Positions 5,241-10,918 of a DNA stretch of 15,581 bases are shown piece by piece. The first letter of the stretch is position 1, and every line of letters starts with the position of its first letter. The notes below the pieces were generated by a model. That model worked only from the letters and a program-made list of their open reading frames with translations, had not been told where the DNA came from and did not search any database. The DNA comes from Klebsiella pneumoniae (GTDB taxonomy: Bacteria > Pseudomonadota > Gammaproteobacteria > Ga0077536). A program made the position numbers and the translations under genes. The stretch is taken from positions 1 through 15,581 of the forward strand of contig CAMCBY010000033.1 of assembly GCA_945873015.1 (NCBI GenBank), written 5' to 3'.

Positions 5241-6302
5241 ATGGCAGACGGTCACCTCGTAGACAAGAACATTCTCAAGACGCTGGTTCCGCCCAACGCA
5301 CTCAACGCCGAGAATTTCCAGGAGCTCTCCGGCAAGGCGTTCATCGAGGAAGTTGGTCCCGGCAAAGTCATCTTCAAGACCGGTGACGTCGATCGCAAGA
5401 CGACCTATCTGCTGGAAGGGGAGATAACCCTGTCCGATGAAGCCGGTGCTGCGGTTACGATTCGCGGCGGTTCGGATGCGGCCAAACATCCGCTCTCCAA
5501 TCACCAGCCGCGCAAGCAGACCGCACGGACCAAGACCGCCTGCAAGATCACACGCTTCGACAGTGATCTGCTCGACATCCTTTTGACCTGGGACCAGCTG
5601 TCCGGCATCGAAGTCAACGAAATCATCATCGGTGAAGGCGAAGATGACGCCGACTGTGACTGGATGACACGTATTCTCCAATCCCAGGCTTTTTTGCAGA
5701 TTCCGCCCGCCAACATCCAGGCGATGTTCATGCGCATGCAGGAAATGCCGGTGCGTGCTGGTGAGGTGGTCATCAAGCAGGGTGACGACGGTGATTTCTA
5801 CTACATCATCAAGCATGGTCGCGCGAAGGTAACCCGCGCTTCCAAGACCGGTACTGACCTGGTGTTGGCAACGCTCAAGGACGGCGACGCTTTCGGTGAA
5901 GAGGCGCTGCTCTCGGAAGCCAAACGTAACGCCAATATCACGATGGAAACCGACGGCATCTTGATGCGTTTGTCCAAAGAGAACTTCAACGCGCTGTTGA
6001 AGGAGCCGATGCTCAATTGGCTGAGCCTGGCCCAAGCCCAGGAACGGGTAAGCAAAGGCGCCAAGCTGCTCGATGTGCGCCTCGAGAGCGAACATTCAAA
6101 CAACGGCATTCCTGGCAGCCTGAATATCCCTTTATTCATGCTGCGGCTCAAAACCGACTCGCTCAATCCCGATGTGCCCTACATCGTCTATTGCGACACC
6201 GGGCGCCGCAGCTCGGCGGCGGCGTTTCTGCTCGGCGAACGAGGCTTCGAGACCTATGTGCTGCAGGGCGGTCTCATGGAGCAGACGCCGGGCGCCGCCT
6301 GA
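5241..6302 (+). CDS. Tandem cyclic-nucleotide-binding domain protein with C-terminal rhodanese domain
   Basis: The protein is 353 residues without signal peptide or membrane segment, so probably cytoplasmic. Domain 1 (about 25-110) has the cNMP-binding beta-roll pattern (GKVIFKTGDVDRKTTYLLEGEI) but lacks a recognisable phosphate-binding cassette. Domain 2 (about 148-255) is well formed: EVVIKQGDDGDFYYIIKHG, then cassette FGEEALLSEAKRN (218-230) with Glu220 and Arg229, the residues that normally hold the cyclic phosphate and ribose. Domain 3 (about 262-345) is rhodanese-like: LLDVRLESEHSNNGIPGSLNIPL, then active-site loop Cys318-D-T-G-R-R323. No helix-turn-helix follows, so this is not a CRP/FNR repressor. 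Ligand and target are unknown; a nucleotide-gated sulfur-transfer or docking protein is one reading. It is 38 bases upstream of aroE on the same strand, probably cotranscribed. Confidence 0.88.
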   Translation: MADGHLVDKNILKTLVPPNALNAENFQELSGKAFIEEVGPGKVIFKTGDVDRKTTYLLEGEITLSDEAGAAVTIRGGSDAAKHPLSNHQPRKQTARTKTACKITRFDSDLLDILLTWDQLSGIEVNEIIIGEGEDDADCDWMTRILQSQAFLQIPPANIQAMFMRMQEMPVRAGEVVIKQGDDGDFYYIIKHGRAKVTRASKTGTDLVLATLKDGDAFGEEALLSEAKRNANITMETDGILMRLSKENFNALLKEPMLNWLSLAQAQERVSKGAKLLDVRLESEHSNNGIPGSLNIPLFMLRLKTDSLNPDVPYIVYCDTGRRSSAAAFLLGERGFETYVLQGGLMEQTPGAA

Positions 6303-6340
6303 GCGCGCTTTGAGTCTGCGCTCGTATCGCAGGTTCGCCC

Positions 6341-7198
6341 GTGACTGAGTGGTTTCACCAGCACGTCGCAGCGCCCTATTTCTGTGTGGTCGGCAGCCCT
6401 GTCGCCCACAGTAAATCGCCGCTTATTCATGCCGCTTTCGCCGCCCAGTGTGGTATCGAACTGGTCTACGAAAAAGTCGAAGTCGCGCCGGGATGTCTGG
6501 CTGCGGCTTTGGTCGAATTTCGCGCGGCCGGTGGTCGCGGACTCAATGTCACCGTGCCGCTGAAAGAAGAAGCCTGGGCGCTCGCTGATGTGCATATGCC
6601 GCGCGCTGCGCGCGCCGGGGCGGCTAACACGCTGTGGTTCGACGCACGAGGGGTGGTCGCTGACAATACGGACGGCGTCGGCCTGGTGCGCGATCTCGAG
6701 GCCAATCATGGCACCTCGCTGGCCGGCAAGCGCATCCTGTTGCTGGGTGCGGGCGGCGCCTCTATGGGTGTATTGCCCGCCTTGCTCGACGCCGAACCTG
6801 CGGCGGTTGTCATCACCAACCGTACTTTGCAGCGCGCCTCGACTCTGGCCGACGCTTACGCGAACAGCGGACGGGTCTCGGTGCTGCCGTGGGGCGAGGC
6901 GGGCATCGCTGCCTGTGACGTGGTCATCAACGGCACATCACTCAGTCTGCAGGGCGAAAGACCAGCACTCGGACCTGGCCTGCTGCATGCCGGAACGCTT
7001 TGTTACGACATGATGTACGGCGCTGAGCCGACGCCCTTCATGCGCTGGGCCGCTGCGCAGGGCATCGCGCGGGTACTCGACGGACTTGGCATGTTGGTCG
7101 AACAGGCCGCCGCTGCGTTTCTGCTCTGGAACGGCCAGCAGCCAGACACCCGTCCCGTGATAACGATGCTGCGCGAACGGCTCACCAACGGGGTCTGA
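6341..7198 (+). CDS. aroE: Shikimate dehydrogenase (NADP+)
   Basis: The 285-residue product reduces 3-dehydroshikimate to shikimate with NADPH in aromatic amino acid synthesis. Substrate domain: GSPVAHSKSP (18-27) with Ser24 and Ser26 binding shikimate, NVTVPLKEEA (69-78) with catalytic Lys75, NTLWF (96-100), and DNTDGVG (108-114) with Asp111, the partner of Lys75. Cofactor domain: GAGGAS (136-141) as the nucleotide loop and NRT (160-162) with Arg161 suited to the NADP phosphate. Near the end, EQAAAAFLLWNGQ has Gln255, which contacts shikimate. These residues match AroE rather than YdiB. Translation starts at a GTG (6341) after a modest AGG; no better start preserves the N-terminal strand. 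It follows the cNMP/rhodanese gene by 38 bases. Confidence 0.96.
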   Translation: MTEWFHQHVAAPYFCVVGSPVAHSKSPLIHAAFAAQCGIELVYEKVEVAPGCLAAALVEFRAAGGRGLNVTVPLKEEAWALADVHMPRAARAGAANTLWFDARGVVADNTDGVGLVRDLEANHGTSLAGKRILLLGAGGASMGVLPALLDAEPAAVVITNRTLQRASTLADAYANSGRVSVLPWGEAGIAACDVVINGTSLSLQGERPALGPGLLHAGTLCYDMMYGAEPTPFMRWAAAQGIARVLDGLGMLVEQAAAAFLLWNGQQPDTRPVITMLRERLTNGV

Positions 7199-7202
7199 TA
7201 CC

Positions 7203-7217
7203 CGGCAAAACTTGCCG
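7203..7217 (+). other. Small hairpin directly after aroE
   Basis: CGGCAA (7203-7208) pairs with TTGCCG (7212-7217) around AAC, five bases after the aroE stop. A similar stem TGCAA-AGC-TTGCA lies at 7261-7273. Neither has a T-run on the plus strand, so they may protect the 3' end or be part of a factor-dependent stop; they are not a proven terminator. Confidence 0.3.
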
Positions 7218-7238
7218 CCCGCGCTGGCAGGGATTTGG

Positions 7239-7268
7239 AAAAAAATCGCTTCCGCTGCGCTGCAAAGC
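7239..7268 (-). terminator. Weak intrinsic terminator for leftward transcription
   Basis: On the minus strand GCTTT (7268-7264) pairs with GAAGC (7252-7248, one T-G wobble) around an 11-base loop, followed after GA by seven T's (7245-7239). The T-run is good but the stem has only five pairs. It could end transcripts coming from ksgA, about 400 bases away. Confidence 0.25.
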
Positions 7269-7327
7269 TTGCAATTGCGGACGGACACAAGGTCGATATT
7301 GCTGTTCCCCGCTTTTCTGCGTTGGTG

Positions 7328-7336
7328 TTATGCACA
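7328..7336 (+). promoter_or_regulatory. DnaA box-like sequence 1
   Basis: TTATGCACA matches the DnaA box consensus TTWTNCACA exactly. It stands at the left side of an AT-rich stretch (about 7365-7450), with further boxes on the right side at 7523-7545. Confidence 0.4.
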
Positions 7337-7439
7337 CCACGTTGCCGTCCTTCCAGAATGTTCAGCACTTATAGAATTTTTTCGCGGCTCAACAATAGAT
7401 TGTCATCGTAATATATTGTTATTTATGTGTTTGTTTCTA

Positions 7440-7474
7440 AATCGGCTAATTCTTGGCCGATTCGATTGGAATCG
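7440..7474. repeat. Two adjacent inverted repeats in the convergent spacer
   Basis: AATCGGC (7440-7446) and GCCGATT (7456-7462) are perfect inverted copies around a nine-base loop. Immediately after, CGAT (7463-7466) pairs with ATCG (7471-7474) around TGGA. They lie between the convergent aroE and ksgA genes. On the minus strand the first stem is followed only by TTTAG, so a terminator role is possible but weak. Confidence 0.35.
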
Positions 7475-7501
7475 CTTTCAGGGCATTGGATAGGCCCACT
7501 C

Positions 7502-7513
7502 CGAGTGCACTCG
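7502..7513. repeat. Perfect 12-bp palindrome
   Basis: CGAGTGCACTCG is fully self-complementary and lies ten bases before the DnaA-box pair. It could be a protein site; no protein can be named from sequence alone. Confidence 0.35.
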
Positions 7514-7522
7514 TACACAGGG

Positions 7523-7545
7523 TTATCCACAGAATCTGTGGGTAA
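7523..7545. promoter_or_regulatory. Inverted pair of DnaA box-like sequences
   Basis: TTATCCACA (7523-7531) is the strongest E. coli-type DnaA box. Five bases on, TGTGGGTAA (7537-7545) is a second box facing it (TTACCCACA, one departure from TTWTNCACA). Together they form a near-palindrome. A third, poorer copy TCGTACACA lies at 7511-7519. Convergent flanking genes argue against a main replication origin; a DnaA-binding or titration site is possible. Confidence 0.45.
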
Positions 7546-7612
7546 CGTGACCGTCATAAAACTGTGTTGTGCCGTGCAATAGAGCAGAACGAAGAAGCCC
7601 CGATTGGACACC

Positions 7613-7649
7613 CTGGCGGCCGGCTTTTTGCGGCCAACAGCTGCCGCCA
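7613..7649. other. Hairpins in the ksgA 3' region
   Basis: GGCCG (7618-7622) pairs with CGGCC (7631-7635), flanked by CTG/CAG (7613-7615/7638-7640). Alternatively TGGCGGC (7614-7620) pairs perfectly with GCCGCCA (7643-7649). The two folds exclude each other. No T-run follows on the minus strand. It starts 14 bases after the ksgA stop. Confidence 0.3.
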
Positions 7650-7662
7650 TTGCCGTCGCCCA

Positions 7663-8451
7663 TCAGCGGCGCGTGACTTCAGCCAGGCGCACGAAATCGG
7701 TGACGCTTAATTGTTCGGCGCGCAGCCCCGGGTCAATGCCGGCTGCGGCAAACGCGGTGGAGTCGATATGTCCACGCAAGGCATTGGCAACCGTCTTGCG
7801 ACGTGCCGAGAAGGCATGGCGTACGACGTCCGCCAACCAGCCCTCAAACTGTTCATCGAGCGGCACGGTATGCGGGACGAGTTCGATCACGCTGGAATCG
7901 ACCTTGGGCGGGGGCCGGAAGCTATCGGGCCCGATATCGAGTATGGAACGTACGCTGCAACGACGTTGCACCATCACGCTCAGACGACCGTAGCTGTGGC
8001 TGCCCTCAACGGCGGCCATACGTTCGGCCACCTCACGTTGCACCATCACCACCATGCGCGAGAATTTCCGTGCATGGGCCAGCAGCAGCATGATGAGCGG
8101 GGTGGAGATGTTGTAGGGCAGATTGCCCACCACCTTCCAGCCGCCTGGCACCTCGGGCAAAGCGCCGAAGTCATATTTCAGTACATCGCCACTATGCAGG
8201 CGGAAGTTGTTTGCCTGCGCGAAGCGTTTGGTGAGCCGCACCACAAGGTCACGGTCGATTTCGATCGCCAGCAATTGCGCGCCACTCGCCACCAGGTGCC
8301 CGGTCAGCACTCCCTCGCCAGGACCAATCTCCAGGACGTGCTCGCCGGCGTGTGGATCGGTGGTGCGGACGATGGTATCGACCGCATAGGTGTCGACCAG
8401 GAAATGCTGGCCAAAACGCTTGCGCGCCGTGCCGCGGTCAGAATCCTGCAT
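7663..8451 (-). CDS. ksgA: 16S rRNA A1518/A1519 dimethyltransferase KsgA (RsmA)
   Basis: The ATG at 8451 gives 262 residues (E. coli 273) and places KRFGQHFLVD at residues 11-20, its usual position; a longer open frame upstream lies inside pdxA and is not like the family. Motifs: EIGPGEGVLT (41-50), the S-adenosylmethionine loop; IEID (64-67), the acidic end of strand 2; GDVLKYDF (88-95); and NLPYNIS (110-116), the N6-adenine methyltransferase catalytic motif. The C-terminal helical domain includes FRPPPKVDS (178-186). The enzyme dimethylates two adjacent adenines near the 3' end of 16S rRNA late in 30S assembly. An AAAAGG lies close upstream. The start overlaps the end of pdxA by 14 bases, an old and common arrangement. 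No apaG or apaH follows, unlike E. coli. Confidence 0.97.
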   Translation of the reverse strand: MQDSDRGTARKRFGQHFLVDTYAVDTIVRTTDPHAGEHVLEIGPGEGVLTGHLVASGAQLLAIEIDRDLVVRLTKRFAQANNFRLHSGDVLKYDFGALPEVPGGWKVVGNLPYNISTPLIMLLLAHARKFSRMVVMVQREVAERMAAVEGSHSYGRLSVMVQRRCSVRSILDIGPDSFRPPPKVDSSVIELVPHTVPLDEQFEGWLADVVRHAFSARRKTVANALRGHIDSTAFAAAGIDPGLRAEQLSVTDFVRLAEVTRR

Positions 8452-9463
8452 GGGCCTTTTGCGCCTCGGCGAGCGCTGTCGCCAGGGCGATGGCGGCCTC
8501 GAGGCTACCCTTGCGGCTGGCGCCGCTGCCAGCGAGGGATAGCGCTGTGCCGTGATCAACCGAAGTGCGCACGATGGGCAGACCAAAAGTCACATTGACT
8601 GATTCACCGAAACCGACCGCTTTCAGCGCCGCGAGGCCCTGGTCGTGATACATCGCGACGATGGCGTCGTAGCCCGCACGTTGCTCGCGTGTGAAGGCGG
8701 TGTCGGCTGGTAACGGGCCATCCACAGCCCATCCGCGCGCGCGCAATGCGGCGACCGCCGGTCGGATTTCATCGTCGTCTTCGCAGCCGAGGTGGCGATT
8801 CTCGCCGGCGTGGGGATTCAGGCCACAGACCGCGATACGCGGATCGGGCAACGCAAACTGCTCGCGTAATTGGCGATGGATGATCTCTACCGTCGCCACC
8901 ACCCGCGCCTCGGTGATGAGGTCGGGGACTTCACGTAATGACACGTGGGTTGTTACCAGGGCGACGCGCAATTCGCCGGCCACCAGCACCATCACCGGTA
9001 ACGCCGCGCCGAGCCGCTCCGCGAGATATTCGGTGTGGCCTGAAAACGCAATGCCGGCTTCGTTAATCAGTGATTTCTGCACCGGGCCGGTGACCATGCC
9101 ATCGAGTGTGCCTGCCGCGCAGGCATCGCAGGCGGCGTCCAGGCAATCGAGCACATAACGGGCATTGCGCCTATCCAGCTCGCCGGCCGTGGTTGGCACT
9201 GCGCACGGTAGCGGAAACACCTGCAAGACCCCGGCAGGTACCGTTTGCAGCGCGGCCGGGTCGCGCACTTCGCGCACTTCCAGCGTTACGCCCAAGGCGG
9301 CTGCACGCGCTGCGAGCAGGGCCGGATCGGCAAAACACAGCAACTGCGCAGCGGGCGGCGCCAACGCGAGGCCGATGGCCAGATCAGGACCGATACCCGC
9401 CGGTTCACCCGGCGTCAGCGCGAGCCGGACCGGCGCGCGCCTACTTGTTGCGGTATTCGACAT
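8438..9463 (-). CDS. pdxA: 4-hydroxythreonine-4-phosphate dehydrogenase PdxA
   Basis: The 341-residue enzyme oxidises 4-phospho-hydroxy-L-threonine with NAD+; the product decarboxylates and is used by PdxJ to build pyridoxine phosphate. The N-terminus carries TPGEPAGIGPDL (17-28). Also visible are TGPVQKSLINEAG (125-137), SGHTEYLAE (141-149), and the three histidines expected to bind the divalent metal: His173 in TTHV, His218 in LNPHAGE and His273 in MYHDQG. The ATG at 9463 lies inside the last codons of surA (23-base overlap) and follows GAGG by five bases; it leaves 16 residues before the first motif, slightly more than in E. coli. This overlap, and the 14-base one with ksgA, suggest a tightly coupled surA-pdxA-ksgA transcript. 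Confidence 0.97.
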   Translation of the reverse strand: MSNTATSRRAPVRLALTPGEPAGIGPDLAIGLALAPPAAQLLCFADPALLAARAAALGVTLEVREVRDPAALQTVPAGVLQVFPLPCAVPTTAGELDRRNARYVLDCLDAACDACAAGTLDGMVTGPVQKSLINEAGIAFSGHTEYLAERLGAALPVMVLVAGELRVALVTTHVSLREVPDLITEARVVATVEIIHRQLREQFALPDPRIAVCGLNPHAGENRHLGCEDDDEIRPAVAALRARGWAVDGPLPADTAFTREQRAGYDAIVAMYHDQGLAALKAVGFGESVNVTFGLPIVRTSVDHGTALSLAGSGASRKGSLEAAIALATALAEAQKAHAGF

Positions 9464-10736
9464 AGGCCTCGTCGCGCAGGCTGCGCAACCAGGTTTGTTG
9501 CCGTTCCTGGATTTTCTGTTCGCGGATGGCGCGCCGCGCGCCGGCGCGTTTCACTTCTTCGGTACCGTCATATTCGCGCATGTCGGTGACTTGCAGGATA
9601 TGCAGCCCAAACTCGCTGCGGAACGGCTGGCTGATCACGCCGATCGGGCTCTGCAGCATCATTTCTTCGAATTCCGCGACCATCTGGCCTTTGCTGACCC
9701 AACCGAGATCGCCGCCCTTGAGCGCAGTGCCACGATCGTCCGAATTGGTACGCGCGAGCTGCGCAAAATCGGCGCCACCCTCAATACGAATTTTCAGCTT
9801 CAGCAGGCGTTCGTTGGCCAGCTGCGTGCTGACCAGCGCATTGGGTTTGATCAGGATATGCCGCACTTTGTGCTGTTCGACCATGATCTTCTCGCCGCTG
9901 CGCTTATCCGCCAGCTTGACGATGTGATAGCCGCTGGGACTGGTGATGATGCCGCTGTTCTCACCGACCTTCATGGCGCTGACCGCGTCGGCGAACAGGG
10001 AGGGGATTTCGCCGCCCTTGCGCCAGCCCAGATCGCCCTTTTCCAGGGCCTGTTGGCCGTCCGACATGCGCAGCGCGATGTCGCCGAAATCTTCGCCGGC
10101 GTCAATCCGTCGCAGAGCGTCGTCAGCCTTGCCGCGAGCGGCCTGCAATTCGCTGTCGCTGGCGCCGCTTGGGATGGTGATGAGGATGTGCGAGAGGCGG
10201 TACTCAAGCTCCGATTCGTTTTCGTTGGCCTGATTGCGCAGGAAGTTCTCGACCTCCTGCTCAGAGACCTTGACCCGATTCTCCACTTCTTCGTGGCGTA
10301 ACTTGGCCATCAGGATCTGTTGGCCGATCTGCTCACGGAAGCGTGCGAAGGTAATGCCCTCGGACTCAATGATTTTCTCGAACTGAGCCAATTCGAGCTT
10401 GTTGCGCTTGGCGATATCGGCGACCGCCTTGTTGAGATCCTTTTCGCTGACCTTGATACCGGCCTGCGCGGCGACTTGAACTTGAATCTTCTCCAGCACC
10501 AGGCGTTCGAGCACTTGGCGCTCAAGCACGGTGGTCGGGGGCATTTCAGTTTGTTGCTGACGTAGCGCGTCGCGTACACGCGCAGCCTGTTCGTCGAGTT
10601 CGCTCTGCATCACGACGTCTTCGTCAACCACGGCGATGATGTGATCGAGTTCATCGGCCTCGACCTGGCCGACCAGCAGCAATAGCGCCGCACTCAGAAT
10701 GCGTCGCAGACGATGATGAATGTGGGTTTCAAACAT
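9441..10736 (-). CDS. surA: Periplasmic chaperone and peptidyl-prolyl isomerase SurA
   Basis: Choosing the ATG at 10736 gives 431 residues (E. coli 428) and a proper signal peptide: basic start, LSAALLLLVG core, cleavage probably after VEA27. A longer frame upstream encodes unlike, arginine-rich sequence. Mature domains: an N-terminal chaperone part (about 28-175), parvulin domain 1 (about 177-278, from YRLSHILI to GYHIVKLADKR), parvulin domain 2 (about 288-388, from HKVRHILI to GLHILQVTDMRE), and a C-terminal helix (EQKIQERQQTWLRSLRDEAYVEYR) that packs on the N-terminal part. SurA escorts unfolded outer-membrane proteins, LptD among its best-known clients, to the BAM complex. The ribosome site is weak. 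It is 182 bases after lptD on the same strand. Confidence 0.96.
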   Translation of the reverse strand: MFETHIHHRLRRILSAALLLLVGQVEADELDHIIAVVDEDVVMQSELDEQAARVRDALRQQQTEMPPTTVLERQVLERLVLEKIQVQVAAQAGIKVSEKDLNKAVADIAKRNKLELAQFEKIIESEGITFARFREQIGQQILMAKLRHEEVENRVKVSEQEVENFLRNQANENESELEYRLSHILITIPSGASDSELQAARGKADDALRRIDAGEDFGDIALRMSDGQQALEKGDLGWRKGGEIPSLFADAVSAMKVGENSGIITSPSGYHIVKLADKRSGEKIMVEQHKVRHILIKPNALVSTQLANERLLKLKIRIEGGADFAQLARTNSDDRGTALKGGDLGWVSKGQMVAEFEEMMLQSPIGVISQPFRSEFGLHILQVTDMREYDGTEEVKRAGARRAIREQKIQERQQTWLRSLRDEAYVEYRNK

Positions 10737-10837
10737 GGGGATACACGGGTACCAGAAGAGATTCTGCGGCTGTCTGCGCGCGTGGACTACAGCACGGCAT
10801 TGGCACTGGCGAGGACGGTGGCCGCGCGGCGGGCCTG

Positions 10838-10882
10838 ATTGTAACCCATGCACCGCCACTTGCGGCCGCCCGCAGGGGCGGC
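10838..10882 (-). promoter_or_regulatory. lptD-surA spacer: GC hairpin and possible surA promoter
   Basis: GCCGCCC (10865-10871) pairs perfectly with GGGCGGC (10876-10882) around a four-base loop. On the minus strand it lies about 40 bases after the lptD stop without a T-run. Further downstream the minus strand reads TACAAT (10843-10838), a fair -10 box about 100 bases before surA, but no good -35 is evident. The spacer may adjust surA expression relative to lptD; the evidence is weak. Confidence 0.3.
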
Positions 10883-10918
10883 ACGTTCCACGCCGACTGC
10901 GGCATTGCCATACAATCC

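Noticed and set aside
7328..7545. Chromosomal replication origin
   Set aside because: Too few DnaA boxes, no dnaA, dnaN, gidA or rpmH nearby, and flanking genes converge rather than diverge.
7212..7650. Open frames in the aroE-ksgA spacer on both strands
   Set aside because: They have no ribosome sites, no recognisable motif and odd composition; they run through AT-rich and palindromic DNA and look like chance frames.
8452..8586. Longer ksgA start inside pdxA
   Set aside because: The 45 extra residues are arginine-rich, unlike KsgA, and are explained by pdxA coding in another frame.
10737..10859. Longer surA start upstream of 10736
   Set aside because: It would add a 41-residue arginine-rich segment before the signal peptide and block export; the ATG at 10736 gives the normal length.
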